The notes: generated from the sequence alone by a model not told the origin. Shown: positions 45,241 through 54,692, counted from the first letter of the stretch. The stretch: DNA of 64,000 nucleotides from Allochromatium warmingii (GCF_900107145.1 NZ_FNOW01000013.1:1-64000), one strand, 5' to 3'. Program-made: numbers and translations.

Positions 45241-46203
45241 ATGGCTGTTTATATGCGCAAATCTCATCCTATCATTGGTGCTCAGGCTACGGTTCTGATT
45301 GTCGATCTGCGCGGCTTTTCGGCGCTAATGGATTCGGTTGCGCCGACGCTGATGGTTGAACTGCTCAATCGCTTTTTTGCGCTGATGGCCAAAATTGTTG
45401 ATCGACACGGCGGCTTAGTCGATAAATTTATGGGAGATTCCGTGATGGCGGTGTTTGGTGTTCCGACCCGCCACTCGGATGATTTAATTCGGGCGCTGAA
45501 TTGCGCAATCGAAATGCAGCTCGGCATGATTGACCTCAATCGTCAGAGTGAAGCGCGAGGTGAGCCACGGTTATATGCCGGCATTGCGGTCAGTACCGGC
45601 GATGTAATGGCCGGATGTTTTGGTTCTGAGGTGTATAACGAATACACCGTGATTGGCAATCCAGTGAATTTAGCTTCGCGGATTGAAGGTTATGCGCTGC
45701 GCGGCCAGATTTTATTAAGTGAAGCGAGCTTTCAAGCGGCCGGCAATCGCATTCAGATCGGCAGTGTCAATGAAGTGCAGGTGAAAGGCCGTTCACAGCC
45801 GGTGCGCCTCTATGAACTTAAAGCGGTGAATGAGCCGCGTTTATTGCGCGTGCCGACTATTGAAATTCGCAAAACGCCTCGAATTTTGGTCGATTTTCCA
45901 GCCGTCTTTCAGCGCGTCGAAGATAAGCGGATTTTGCCAACGCGCTTAGTTGGTCAGGTGAATGATTTGGGCTATTTTGGGCTATGCGCCGATTTGTCGG
46001 TGATGCTGCCGCCCTATTCAGAAGTGCTGATGTCACTGGCACCTGAATTTGGGCTGGATTCACAGGTTGAAGTCTATGCGCGGGTCTTGCGCACGCAGCC
46101 GCATAACGCGCAATTTCGCACGAATTTGCAATTTACGACCATTGATACACCCGGTCATCGCAAAATCAAACAGTATATTGACCATATTTTGTGGGGGAGT
46201 TAA
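45241..46203 (+). CDS. Class III adenylate cyclase domain fused to a PilZ-like domain
   Basis: 320 residues, no membrane segment. Residues about 10-190 form the cyclase homology domain. The metal ligands are D22 (VDLRGFS) and D66 (DKFMGDSVMAVFG). The adenine-selecting pair is K62 and T136 (EYTVIGN). The transition-state residues are N143 and R147 (VNLASR). All are present, so cyclic AMP synthesis is likely. Residues about 210-320 resemble PilZ: RKTPR gives an RxxxR motif and NDLGYFGL stands for the D/NxSxxG motif, with Gly for Ser. A cyclase with a c-di-GMP-type domain could join two second messengers; actual c-di-GMP binding is unproven. Confidence 0.85.
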   Translation: MAVYMRKSHPIIGAQATVLIVDLRGFSALMDSVAPTLMVELLNRFFALMAKIVDRHGGLVDKFMGDSVMAVFGVPTRHSDDLIRALNCAIEMQLGMIDLNRQSEARGEPRLYAGIAVSTGDVMAGCFGSEVYNEYTVIGNPVNLASRIEGYALRGQILLSEASFQAAGNRIQIGSVNEVQVKGRSQPVRLYELKAVNEPRLLRVPTIEIRKTPRILVDFPAVFQRVEDKRILPTRLVGQVNDLGYFGLCADLSVMLPPYSEVLMSLAPEFGLDSQVEVYARVLRTQPHNAQFRTNLQFTTIDTPGHRKIKQYIDHILWGS

Positions 46204-46313
46204 GCGGCGCTATGGCGCGGGCGTCGCATTGAGACCACACCCACTTGTCGCCTATACTGCCAACTTGAACCCATTTCGCGGCCAGTCGGCCCGTTTGCAA
46301 GGAATTTTTGACT

Positions 46314-47651
46314 ATGAGGAGACTGCTTCCGGCTTTCATCCCGCTGCTGCTGTGCGCAGCGCCGCCGCCCCTGCTGGCCGAAGATCTGCTGCAAATTTAT
46401 GATCTGGCGGTGGTGAGCGATCCGAGTCTGCGCGAAGCCGAACAGACGTTATTTGCCACCCGCGAAGCTAAACCGCAGGCGCGTTCGCTGTTGCTGCCGA
46501 GTCTGAGTCTGCAAGGTGATGCGACCTTTTATGACACCGAGACGCGCACGGCGACGATTGATCGTCAGGATCGCTTTGATACCCAGAGCGTGAAAGCCGT
46601 TGTCAAACAGAGCCTGTTCAATCGTGCTAACTGGATGACGCTGCAACAGGCCGACAACATCATTGCCCAAGCCGAAGCGGACTATCGCAACACGCAAATC
46701 GAACTCATGGTCAAGACCACCGAGGCCTATTTTGATGTATTGCGGGCAGCGGATGCGGTCACGGTGCGCGAGGCGCTGGTGCGGGCCGATGAACGCCAAC
46801 TGGAGCAATCGCGCCAGCGGTTTGAAGTTGGGTTGGTCGCGATCACCGATGTCAACGAAAGTCAGGCTTCTTACGATAAATCACGCGCTGACCTGATTAC
46901 CGCTCGCAATCAGCTTGATAATGCGTGGGAAGCCTTGCGCACCATTGTAGGGCCGATCAGCGTGCCGCTGGCGCGATTGGGTGACAAGCTACCGCTCTCG
47001 CCACCGGAACCCAATGATATTGAAGCTTGGGCTGGCGCGGCGATTCGCTCGAATTACGGCATTTTGGCGGCGCTTGAATCGGTCAATGCCGCGAAAGCCA
47101 GCATCGAAATCGAACGCTCCGGGCATTTGCCCAAGCTCGATTTGCAGGCCGGATATGACATCTCGCGTTCTGATGCGATCAATGGTCAGGATACGGATAG
47201 TTCATTTGTCGGTCTGTCCGTGAGTGTGCCGGTGTTTCAGGGCGGGGTCGTGACCTCACGCACCCGCGAGGCCGGTTACAAATACCGCGCCGCGCAAGAT
47301 CGGCTCGATCAGGTGCGGCGGCGTGTCGATCAGTTAGCCAAAGATGCGTTTCGTGGCATTCTCTCCAGCATCGAAGATGTCAAGGCGCGTCAAGCGGCGA
47401 TTGTCTCGGCACGCTCGGCGCTCGAATCGACGCAAGCCGGTTTGGAAGTCGGCACCCGCACTCAGGTCGATGTGCTCAACGCGCAACGCAGTTTGTTTGA
47501 GGCCGAATATAACTATATGAGCGCCCGCTATGATTACATTATCAATGGGGTCAAGCTGCATCAGGCCACCAGCACCCTGAGCCGCGAGGTATTAGCAAAA
47601 GGCAATGCTTGGCTCGATCCGAACAACAGCGTTCCGCCACCGGCTAACTGA
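46314..47651 (+). CDS. tolC: TolC-family outer membrane efflux protein
   Basis: 445 residues from the ATG at 46314; AAGGA lies ten bases upstream. A signal peptide (RRLLPAFIPLLLCAAPPPLLAE) is followed by two OEP repeats. Typical signatures are DLLQIYDLAVVSDPSLREAE, QQADNIIAQAEADYRNTQIELMVKTTEAYFDVLRA, FEVGLVAITDVNESQASYDKSRADLI, and the second-repeat LEVGTRTQVDVLNAQRSLFEAEYNYMSARYDYI. This is the trimeric channel-tunnel of type I secretion and RND efflux. Neither pump genes nor pcm/waaA, often beside tolC, are here. aroC follows 12 bases after the stop codon. Confidence 0.92.
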   Translation: MRRLLPAFIPLLLCAAPPPLLAEDLLQIYDLAVVSDPSLREAEQTLFATREAKPQARSLLLPSLSLQGDATFYDTETRTATIDRQDRFDTQSVKAVVKQSLFNRANWMTLQQADNIIAQAEADYRNTQIELMVKTTEAYFDVLRAADAVTVREALVRADERQLEQSRQRFEVGLVAITDVNESQASYDKSRADLITARNQLDNAWEALRTIVGPISVPLARLGDKLPLSPPEPNDIEAWAGAAIRSNYGILAALESVNAAKASIEIERSGHLPKLDLQAGYDISRSDAINGQDTDSSFVGLSVSVPVFQGGVVTSRTREAGYKYRAAQDRLDQVRRRVDQLAKDAFRGILSSIEDVKARQAAIVSARSALESTQAGLEVGTRTQVDVLNAQRSLFEAEYNYMSARYDYIINGVKLHQATSTLSREVLAKGNAWLDPNNSVPPPAN

Positions 47652-47663
47652 GCCTGTCTGAAT

Positions 47664-48773
47664 ATGTCTGGTAATAGCATTGGTCGTCATTTTGTAGTCA
47701 CCAGCGGCGGCGAAAGTCATGGCCCGGCGCTGGTCGGCATTGTCGATGGTTGTCCGCCCGGACTGGAACTGAGTGCAGCGGATTTGCAGCGCGATCTGGA
47801 TCGGCGCAAACCAGGGCAGTCGCGCCACACCACGCAGCGGCGTGAGTCTGACACTGTTGAAATTCTCTCCGGCGTGTTTGAGGGGCGCACCACCGGCACG
47901 CCGATTGGTCTGTTGATTCGTAATGAGGATCAACGCTCGCACGATTATTCTGCGATTGCTGACCGCTACCGCCCGGGTCATGCCGATTACAGCTATGACC
48001 AAAAATACGGCATACGCGATTATCGTGGCGGCGGGCGTTCATCGGCACGCGAGACGGCAATTCGGGTCGCAGCGGGCGCGATTGCCAAAAAATATCTCGC
48101 CGACCGGCTCGGCATCACGATTCGCGGCTATCTCTCACAGCTTGGCCCGTTGCAGCCACGCGGCTTTGACTGGGAACAGGTCGGCTGCAATCCGTTTTTT
48201 TGGCCGTGTGCCGAGACGGTGCCGGATCTCGAACACTACATGGATGCCCTGCGCAAATCGGGCGATTCGATTGGTGCGGCGGTCACCGTCGTCGCTTCGG
48301 GGATGCCGACCGGCTTGGGTGAGCCGGTGTTTGATCGACTCGACGCCGAGATTGCCCACGCGCTGATGAGCATTAACGCGGTCAAAGGGGTCGAAATCGG
48401 CGCGGGCTTTGCCTGTATCACTCAAACCGGCAGCGAACATCGTGACGCCATGACGCCGGATGGCTTTTTGTCCAATAACGCCGGCGGCATTCTCGGCGGG
48501 ATCTCGACCGGACAGGACATCATTGCACGGCTGGCGCTCAAGCCCACCTCCAGCTTGCGCTTGCCGGGCCAGAGCATCGACCGGCAGGGCACGGCGGTCG
48601 AGGTCATCACCACCGGACGACATGATCCCTGTGTTGGCATTCGCGCCACGCCGATTGCGGAAGCGATGTTGGCGCTGGTGCTGATGGATCACGTTCTGCG
48701 GCAGCGCGGCCAAAATGCCGAGGTTGTGCCGCCACTGCCAGCGATTCCCGCCAGCCCCCACTCGCTTATCTAA
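47664..48773 (+). CDS. aroC: Chorismate synthase
   Basis: 369 residues. It makes chorismate from EPSP using reduced FMN, the last shared step to aromatic amino acids. All family signatures are seen: [21 protein letters not shown], then [35 protein letters not shown], then [26 protein letters not shown]. Further along are [17 protein letters not shown] and [17 protein letters not shown]. It lies 12 bases after tolC, so it may share that transcript. A hairpin follows. Confidence 0.98.
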   Translation: MSGNSIGRHFVVTSGGESHGPALVGIVDGCPPGLELSAADLQRDLDRRKPGQSRHTTQRRESDTVEILSGVFEGRTTGTPIGLLIRNEDQRSHDYSAIADRYRPGHADYSYDQKYGIRDYRGGGRSSARETAIRVAAGAIAKKYLADRLGITIRGYLSQLGPLQPRGFDWEQVGCNPFFWPCAETVPDLEHYMDALRKSGDSIGAAVTVVASGMPTGLGEPVFDRLDAEIAHALMSINAVKGVEIGAGFACITQTGSEHRDAMTPDGFLSNNAGGILGGISTGQDIIARLALKPTSSLRLPGQSIDRQGTAVEVITTGRHDPCVGIRATPIAEAMLALVLMDHVLRQRGQNAEVVPPLPAIPASPHSLI

Positions 48774-48805
48774 GCATCACTCGTCTCCAGTCTGTCCCCG
48801 TTGAA

Positions 48806-48824
48806 CTGAACCGCTGCGGTTCAG
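48806..48824 (+). terminator. Hairpin after aroC
   Basis: CTGAACCG and CGGTTCAG form an eight-base stem with a three-base loop, 33 bases beyond the aroC stop codon. There is no U tract, so termination is uncertain. Confidence 0.35.
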
Positions 48825-48876
48825 CAGCGGGGCGAGTGTCACCTATCTGCCCGTCACCGAGCCATCGAGCCACCTC

Positions 48877-50022
48877 ATGCCGTACTGGCGTCTGTCGAGT
48901 TATTACCTGTTTTATTTCGCCTCACTCGGCGCACTCGTGCCCTATTGGGGACTGTATCTGCAAGATGCCGGGTTTGATGCGCTCGCCATTGGTCTGCTGA
49001 TGGCGATTCTCGCTGGAACCAAGATTGTAGCCCCAATGGTCTGGGGAGCCATCGTCGATCACAGCGGCCAGCGGATGCCGGTGGTGCGGCTCGGCGCCGT
49101 GCTCGCGGTGCTGGGTTTGGCGACGCTCTATCTCACCGATGGCTTTTGGGGCATGGCTCTGACCCTGTTGTTATTTAGCTTTTTCTGGAACGCCTCGCTG
49201 CCGCAAATGGAGGCGGTGACCTTTAATCATCTGCGCGACCGTCCGACGCGCTATGCGCTGGTGCGGGTGTGGGGATCGGTCGGCTTTATTCTGGTGGTGG
49301 TGGCACTGGGACTGGCGCTGGAGCAGGGATCGCTGGCACAGGTGCCGCTGTGGGTGCTGGTGCTGGCGCTGGGCATCAGCGTCACGGCTTGGCTGGTGCC
49401 CGATAGCGCCCCGCCCGAACACCCAACGGCACCTGCGGCGTCATTGCGGACAGTGATCCGTCAGCCGCGTGTCTTGGCATTTTTTGCGGCCTGTTTTTTG
49501 TCGCAACTCAGTCACGGTCTGTATTACACCTTTTATTCGATTCATCTGGAAGCGGCGGGCTATTCGAGCACGGCGGTTGGCTGGCTGTGGGCGGTGGGCG
49601 TGATCGCCGAGGTGCTGATATTTCTGGTTATGCACCGCTTGCTAGAGCGATTCGGAGCGCGGCGGGTGCTGCTGTGGAGTTTGGCTGTCGCCGGCGTGCG
49701 CTGGGCGTTGATTGGCGGCTGTGTCGAGCAGCTCAGTGTTTTGATTGTGGCACAGTGTTTACACGCGATTAGCTTCGGAGCCTTTCATGCCTCGGCGATT
49801 CATCTGGTGCATCATATTTTTTCCGGTCGCACGCAGGGACGCGGCCAAGCACTCTATAACAGCCTGAGTTTTGGGGCCGGTGGCGCAGCGGGGAGTTTAC
49901 TTGGCGGTCTGCTGTGGTCAGCGGTCGGGCCGCTGGTGACGTTTGGCGTTGCAGCCATTGCAGCGGTGGGCGGCTGGCTGGTGGCGTGGCGCTGGATGGA
50001 TCGGACGTTAGATCGGCATTAG
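48877..50022 (+). CDS. MFS transporter, HcaT-like
   Basis: 381 residues and about twelve membrane helices. The opening PYWRLSSYYLFYFASLGALVPYWGLYLQDAGFDALAIGLLMAIL and the middle SFFWNASLPQMEAVTFNHL, then YALVRVWGSVGFI, match the 3-phenylpropionate/nucleoside-proton symporter-like branch (HcaT, MFS_1-like). A second-half signature is FLSQLSHGLYYTFYSIHLEAAGYSSTAVGWLWAVGVIAEV. The substrate is unknown; HcaT-type annotation rests on a few proteins. It converges with the HD-GYP-like gene, 33 bases apart. Confidence 0.85.
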   Translation: MPYWRLSSYYLFYFASLGALVPYWGLYLQDAGFDALAIGLLMAILAGTKIVAPMVWGAIVDHSGQRMPVVRLGAVLAVLGLATLYLTDGFWGMALTLLLFSFFWNASLPQMEAVTFNHLRDRPTRYALVRVWGSVGFILVVVALGLALEQGSLAQVPLWVLVLALGISVTAWLVPDSAPPEHPTAPAASLRTVIRQPRVLAFFAACFLSQLSHGLYYTFYSIHLEAAGYSSTAVGWLWAVGVIAEVLIFLVMHRLLERFGARRVLLWSLAVAGVRWALIGGCVEQLSVLIVAQCLHAISFGAFHASAIHLVHHIFSGRTQGRGQALYNSLSFGAGGAAGSLLGGLLWSAVGPLVTFGVAAIAAVGGWLVAWRWMDRTLDRH

Positions 50023-50055
50023 ATCGGGATTGAGCACGACCGCGAGCCGCGGGCG

Positions 50056-51000
50056 TTATAACCGCTCGCGCAACCGTGCCAGCTCAACGCGCACCCGTAC
50101 CTCTTCGTGATAAACAGAGCGTTTGACGGCAAATGCTGGGGTTTGCGTATCGCGCACCAGCGGCAAACTGAGCGGTGCGCCGAGTGGATCAGTAATTGCA
50201 ATCGCCAGCGGACAGTTGACGCGCTCGCCGCGCCGCATGACGACCGCCAGTTCACCGCTGTTGAGTTGCACATAGCTGCCCGGCGGATACATGCCCATTT
50301 GTTTGGCAAAGAGGGCGCTAAGTTCGCCGGAATGATCGCGCATTTCCAAATAAAGATTCCGCAGCGCGATATTGGGCGCGAGTCCGCGTCGCGTGCGGCG
50401 CGGGCTGATGCGGGCGATAAACAGATCGCTCATACGCAACAGATGTTGCAGCGGATCCTTGACCAGCTTGCCGCGTGGATAGCCCTGACCGTCTGGGGTT
50501 TCGTGATGATCGGCGACCAACGACAACCAAGTCATATCCATCACGCCGACTTTGCGCAATAGTGCCGCGCCGTCAAGCGGATGCTGTTCAATCGCCAAGC
50601 GTTGTTCGACATCGAGCGGCTGACTTTGCAACACGAGCTGATCTTGTAACTGCCGCATCGCAATATTCATCGTCAGCGCCGCTTGAATCAGCGCATCGAG
50701 CGGTGCGCCCGCAATCCCTGCACTGGGCGCGATCAACAGACAGGTCGTGGCCGCTAACAGTGCGTGGGTGGCGCTGTAGCCGTGATGCGGGTCTTGCAGC
50801 ATCTGCGCCAGCACAAACAAGCTATCGTCGGGATGGGTGGCGAGTACCTGCGCCAGATCCTGATAAATCCCGTGTAACTGCGTCGGCAGCTCGGCGCTGC
50901 TGGCGCTGAGTCGGTTTAAGCGCCGATGCAGCAGCGGCCAGAGTTCGAGCGGATCGAGTGGCGGCGTCTCAGCGGGGTGTCCGCGATCAGGTGTCGGCAT
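50056..51000 (-). CDS. Degenerate HD-GYP-type protein
   Basis: 314 residues from the ATG at 51000; an in-frame TTG is at 51006. The fold follows HD-GYP c-di-GMP phosphodiesterases. The position of the metal-binding HD motif (HDIGK) is taken by LTMNIAM (109-115), so the key His-Asp pair is lost. The later HHETPDGQGYP (165-175) is intact and resembles the HHExxDGxGYP GYP signature. A hydrolase with this lesion is probably inactive, or acts as a c-di-GMP-binding or regulatory protein. The C-terminal 90 residues, with GMYPPGSYVQLNSGELAVVMRRGE, are also usual after HD-GYP domains. BLUF gene is next door upstream. Confidence 0.8.
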   Translation of the reverse strand: MPTPDRGHPAETPPLDPLELWPLLHRRLNRLSASSAELPTQLHGIYQDLAQVLATHPDDSLFVLAQMLQDPHHGYSATHALLAATTCLLIAPSAGIAGAPLDALIQAALTMNIAMRQLQDQLVLQSQPLDVEQRLAIEQHPLDGAALLRKVGVMDMTWLSLVADHHETPDGQGYPRGKLVKDPLQHLLRMSDLFIARISPRRTRRGLAPNIALRNLYLEMRDHSGELSALFAKQMGMYPPGSYVQLNSGELAVVMRRGERVNCPLAIAITDPLGAPLSLPLVRDTQTPAFAVKRSVYHEEVRVRVELARLRERL

Positions 51001-51085
51001 AATCAAGCTGGTTACTAAAAGTCGATAACCGCCATTTTAACCGGACACGCACGCAACGGCCCGGAGACGCGGGATTTTGCGGTGA

Positions 51086-51508
51086 TTATTGATTTCGTGC
51101 AAAGACCAGCAGCAGATCAAATGCCAGTCCACGATGTGCGCCGATGCTTTCGGGTGTAAAACCACACTCAAAAAAGGGCGCAAAGTTCGGATGCCGTCGA
51201 ATCTCCTCGGCGGCAATCTGTTTAAAACCCATGCTCCAGTTGGCAAAACTGCGCTCGGCAATCTCACCGCGTTCGAGTTCGATCAAGCCGTAATGCCGCC
51301 CATCGCGGGCGACCCGCGCATAGGTCTCCTCGACAGCAGTGGCCTCACCTTCAAGCACCTGAATAAAACAACCATCGGTATACAGCAACATGCCGGTGAT
51401 GCCATTTTCGGCATTCTGGCGGGCGGAGCTATCGAGAATCGCTTTGAGATCGGCGTCGCTGCACGTTTGATGCGCCGTGCTCATATAAATGATATGGATC
51501 AATGGCAT
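51086..51508 (-). CDS. BLUF-domain blue-light photoreceptor
   Basis: 140 residues, a BLUF domain with about 45 C-terminal residues. BLUF proteins bind FAD and sense blue light through a rearranged hydrogen-bond network. All key residues match the AppA pattern at a constant offset of 13: Y8 (IIYMS), N32, Q50 (FIQVLEG), W91 and M93 (FANWSMGF). There is no fused effector domain, so it probably works by protein contact. GGAG is seven bases from the ATG. It is 85 bases upstream of the degenerate HD-GYP gene on the same strand and likely co-transcribed; light-controlled c-di-GMP signalling is a tempting inference. Confidence 0.93.
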   Translation of the reverse strand: MPLIHIIYMSTAHQTCSDADLKAILDSSARQNAENGITGMLLYTDGCFIQVLEGEATAVEETYARVARDGRHYGLIELERGEIAERSFANWSMGFKQIAAEEIRRHPNFAPFFECGFTPESIGAHRGLAFDLLLVFARNQ

Positions 51509-51666
51509 AGGAATCTCCAGATAGGATTGATTGCAAACGTGCCGGATCTAAATCTAAGCGGTTGCGTGTAACCGTTCGCTCAAGGCGAACCATGATAGGC
51601 GGCGCGTGCGCTAGGCGCTATGGTGCGGTGTGTTTGAAGCAGACGCAAACTGGCGGGCAAAAGAAT

Positions 51667-51686
51667 GGGGCCACGCTGGTGGCCCC
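51667..51686 (-). terminator. Rho-independent terminator of the glnK-amtB operon
   Basis: GGGGCCAC and GTGGCCCC (51667-51674, 51679-51686) form a perfect stem with a four-base loop. Read on the minus strand it is followed by ATTCTTTTG, a U-rich tail. It is 80 bases beyond the amtB stop codon. The remainder of the 51509-51765 gap holds nothing else I could identify. Confidence 0.85.
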
Positions 51687-51765
51687 GAAAATCACAACAA
51701 CAACATCGAAGAAGCCGGTCAGGACGCACTGAGCGCCGTGACCATGAGGCGACGAACGGTCAGCG

Positions 51766-53118
51766 TTAGAGGATGTAACCGCGTTCGTCGTGCTGTGAGA
51801 GATCCAGACCCATCGTCTCCTGTTCCTCGGTGACGCGCAGCCCCATTGTGGCTTTCACAACCAGCAAAATCAGCAGACTGAGCACGCCGCCATAGACCAG
51901 CGTGGCGATGACCGATAAGAACTGAATCAGCACCTGTGCGCCCATGCTGTCGATGCCAGCGGCCAACCCAGCGCCACCGAGCAGCGGCGAGGCAAACACG
52001 CCGGTCAGGATCGCGCCGACAATACCGGCCACACCATGCACGCCCCAGACATCGAGCGCATCGTCATAGCCGAGCTTGCGCTTGAGTTTGGTCGAGGCGA
52101 TGAAGGCGAAGAGCGCACCGGCAAAGCCAATCGCGATGGCCCCCATCGGCCCAGCGGTACCGGATGCGGGGGTGATGGCGACCAGTCCAGCAACTGCGCC
52201 GGTAGCGATACCCAACACCGAGGGTTTGCCGTGATTGATCCATTCGGCAAACATCCAGGTCAGCGCAGCGGTTGCGGTGGCCAGTTGTGTGACCGTCAGC
52301 GCCATACCCGCCACGCCATCAGCGGCCAATTCCGATCCGGCATTAAACCCAAACCAACCGACCCAGAGCATCGACGCGCCCATCACCGTCAGGCCGAGGT
52401 TATGTGGCGGCATCGCCGTGCCCGGATAGCCTTTGCGTGGCCCGAGCACAATCGCCGCCATCAGCGCCGCGATACCAGCATTGATATGCACCACCGTGCC
52501 GCCGGCAAAATCGAGCGCCGCGCCACCTTCCGCCGTCAGGCCGAGAATCGCGCCCAGATTGGCAATCCAGCCGCCGCCCCAGACCCAATGCCAAATCGGG
52601 ACATAAACCAGCGTCAGCCACAGCGCCATAAATACCAGCATAGCTGAGAATTTCATGCGCTCGGCAAAGGCACCGACAATCAATGCCGGAGTGATGATCG
52701 CAAAGGTCATCTGGAACGTCATGTAGAGTGATTCGGGGATCGATCCCGCCACCGCATCGACCGTCAACCCAGCGAGAAAGAGCTTATCAAAACCGCCGAT
52801 AACGCTTTGCAACGCGCCGCCGTCGGTGTACGCGAGACTATAGCCGTAAATGGCCCAGAGCAGGCTCATCAGCGCCGTGATCGCAAAACACTGCATCAGC
52901 ACCGAGAGCACGTTTTTAGCGCGTACTAGACCGGCATAAAACAGCGACAAGCCGGGGATGGTCATAAACAGCACCAGTGCCGTCGCGGTGAGCATCCAAG
53001 CGGTGTTGCCGCTGTCAAGCGTCGGCGTCTCTTGCGCGAGCGCCAGCAGCGGAGAACCGAGCAAACCGAACGCCAGCAGCGGTCGGAGTCGTCGAGCGGG
53101 TGAAGTGACGGGCATCAT
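51766..53118 (-). CDS. amtB: Ammonium transporter AmtB
   Basis: 450 residues. A signal peptide (RPLLAFGLLGSPLLALAQ) precedes eleven membrane helices, as in E. coli AmtB. It conducts ammonium into the cell and is shut by unmodified GlnK. Signatures are FYAGLVRAKNVLSVLMQCF, PIWHWVWGGGWIANLGAILGLTAEGGAALDFAGGTVVHINAGIAALMAA and DALDVWGVHGVAGIVGAIL, which hold the twin pore histidines. GGAG precedes the ATG pair (53118/53115). glnK is upstream by 65 bases. Confidence 0.97.
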   Translation of the reverse strand: MMPVTSPARRLRPLLAFGLLGSPLLALAQETPTLDSGNTAWMLTATALVLFMTIPGLSLFYAGLVRAKNVLSVLMQCFAITALMSLLWAIYGYSLAYTDGGALQSVIGGFDKLFLAGLTVDAVAGSIPESLYMTFQMTFAIITPALIVGAFAERMKFSAMLVFMALWLTLVYVPIWHWVWGGGWIANLGAILGLTAEGGAALDFAGGTVVHINAGIAALMAAIVLGPRKGYPGTAMPPHNLGLTVMGASMLWVGWFGFNAGSELAADGVAGMALTVTQLATATAALTWMFAEWINHGKPSVLGIATGAVAGLVAITPASGTAGPMGAIAIGFAGALFAFIASTKLKRKLGYDDALDVWGVHGVAGIVGAILTGVFASPLLGGAGLAAGIDSMGAQVLIQFLSVIATLVYGGVLSLLILLVVKATMGLRVTEEQETMGLDLSQHDERGYIL

Positions 53119-53183
53119 TAAGATCTCCGGAAAAGCATGAATCAGGTCGAGCAGGTCGATTAAGTCGTATCGCAGCGGTTCAA

Positions 53184-53528
<345 letters not shown>

Positions 53529-53609
53529 TCAACTCCGAATCCAGCCAGGGGCCGCCGCCCCTGGGTAATGAATAACGAATCAGTCGTGGTCAACGACGCT
53601 CTGACATGC

Positions 53610-54335
53610 TTAGAAGTCTTTATTCCAGCCGATCCAAACTTTCGGATCAGTGTCATACGTATCGCGCCCGATTTGATCGTAATTAAAGCTGACGGTGCCA
53701 AAATCACCGGCTTCACGGCTAATTGATAGACCCCAGTGCGCGTAATCGACGCCACCGATGTCATAATCAAAATCGTAATAGCCACCGCGCAGACTTAAGC
53801 CCAAGTTATAGGGCAATTCAAAATCGAGGCTGGCGTAATAATACCAATCGCCTTCGATAAATAATGCCTCGCCATCAACTGCGCCCGGCGCGTCATCGGC
53901 TTGACCATAGAAGGTATAAGAAGTCCCAATGGTCAGCCATTTATAGCTGAGGCTGACATCGAAATCGGCGAGATCGAAATTATCATGCTCATCTTCAGGA
54001 TAGGCGTAATAGCCAACTTTGAGTGCATAGCCGAGATCGTCGGTAATAGAACCATCGAATCCGGCATAAACATCCAGCTCATAGCCTTTTGTGCCAAAAT
54101 CGACATTCGAGACCCAGGTACCAAGCGAAAAGCCGCTTTCATGGGCGTAATCCAAACCGCCTTGAATCGCCGGAGCGTTATCGGTCTGGGTCACGCCGCG
54201 CCAGATATAATTGCTCACGACGCCGATATTGGCGCTGACCGAATGCGGCCCCTCAGCGACAGCCAGCGGCGAGAATTGTGTGCCCATGACCAATAGGCCA
54301 GCGGCAGCCGTGGCGCTGATGCGCGGTGTGTTCAT
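53610..54335 (-). CDS. TorF-family putative outer-membrane porin
   Basis: 241 residues from MNTPRISATAAAGLLVMG at 54335, with GAGGATC upstream; the frame is open for another 57 codons but that part is not conserved-looking. A signal peptide is followed by a beta-barrel pattern rich in aromatic residues. The opening SVSANIGVVSNYIWRGVTQTDNAPAIQGGLDYAHESGFSLGTWVSNVDF and the closing WIGWNKDF are the hallmarks of this family (TIGR02001-type). In many proteobacteria this gene precedes glnK-amtB, so passage of ammonium or other nitrogen compounds is suspected but not shown. Confidence 0.88.
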   Translation of the reverse strand: MNTPRISATAAAGLLVMGTQFSPLAVAEGPHSVSANIGVVSNYIWRGVTQTDNAPAIQGGLDYAHESGFSLGTWVSNVDFGTKGYELDVYAGFDGSITDDLGYALKVGYYAYPEDEHDNFDLADFDVSLSYKWLTIGTSYTFYGQADDAPGAVDGEALFIEGDWYYYASLDFELPYNLGLSLRGGYYDFDYDIGGVDYAHWGLSISREAGDFGTVSFNYDQIGRDTYDTDPKVWIGWNKDF

Positions 54336-54456
54336 GCAACGATCCTCATGCGATTGGGTTAAATGCCTAACAGGCAGGATTGGATGCAACGACGCTGACC
54401 ATCCAACCGGCGTGCGGGTATGAGCGCATCGGCCCGAAATTGTGTGCAGATTCTTA

Positions 54457-54471
54457 GCAGAGACTGTGCCA
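54457..54471 (-). promoter_or_regulatory. Sigma-54 promoter of the porin-glnK-amtB operon
   Basis: On the minus strand the sequence is TGGCACAGTCTCTGC, followed by TA. The conserved GG and GC are ten bases apart, as required, and TGGCAC matches the -24 element exactly. The -12 element is CTGCT against TTGCW. The predicted start is about 110 bases before the porin ATG. Confidence 0.75.
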
Positions 54472-54536
54472 CAGTTGACACGAAGGCGAGCCGATCCAGC
54501 ACGCAACCCGGTACACCGCTGCGCTCTGACTACGAC

Positions 54537-54553
54537 TGCACCAAAATGGAGCA
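54537..54553. promoter_or_regulatory. NtrC binding site, strong
   Basis: TGCACCAAAATGGAGCA matches the NtrC consensus TGCACC-N5-GGTGCA at 11 of 12 defined positions. It lies about 90-108 bases upstream of the predicted sigma-54 transcription start, the normal distance for an enhancer. Confidence 0.75.
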
Positions 54554-54578
54554 GTGTCGCACCTGAGCACGGATTGAA

Positions 54579-54595
54579 TGCACGGTCGTGGAGCG
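54579..54595. promoter_or_regulatory. NtrC binding site, weak
   Basis: TGCACGGTCGTGGAGCG matches the consensus at 9 of 12 positions. Its centre is 42 bases from that of the stronger site, about four helical turns, so paired binding on one face of the DNA is possible. Confidence 0.4.
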
Positions 54596-54692
54596 TGCGC
54601 GAAAAGCAGACGCTCCGCGCACGCGCCCCTATAATGCCCGCAGGCGTTGGTCAGACCCAACGTGTTTTTACCGCAACGCAAGGTGTTCACTT

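Larger units (their letters stand above)
54336..54692. other. Divergent regulatory gap between the porin operon and ubiK
   Basis: A 357-base non-coding stretch. For the minus strand it holds a sigma-54 promoter-like site (54457-54471) and two NtrC-like sites (54537-54553 and 54579-54595). For the plus strand it holds a perfect TATAAT at 54630-54635, about 60 bases before ubiK, though without a clear -35 box. Nothing else was recognised. Confidence 0.7.
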
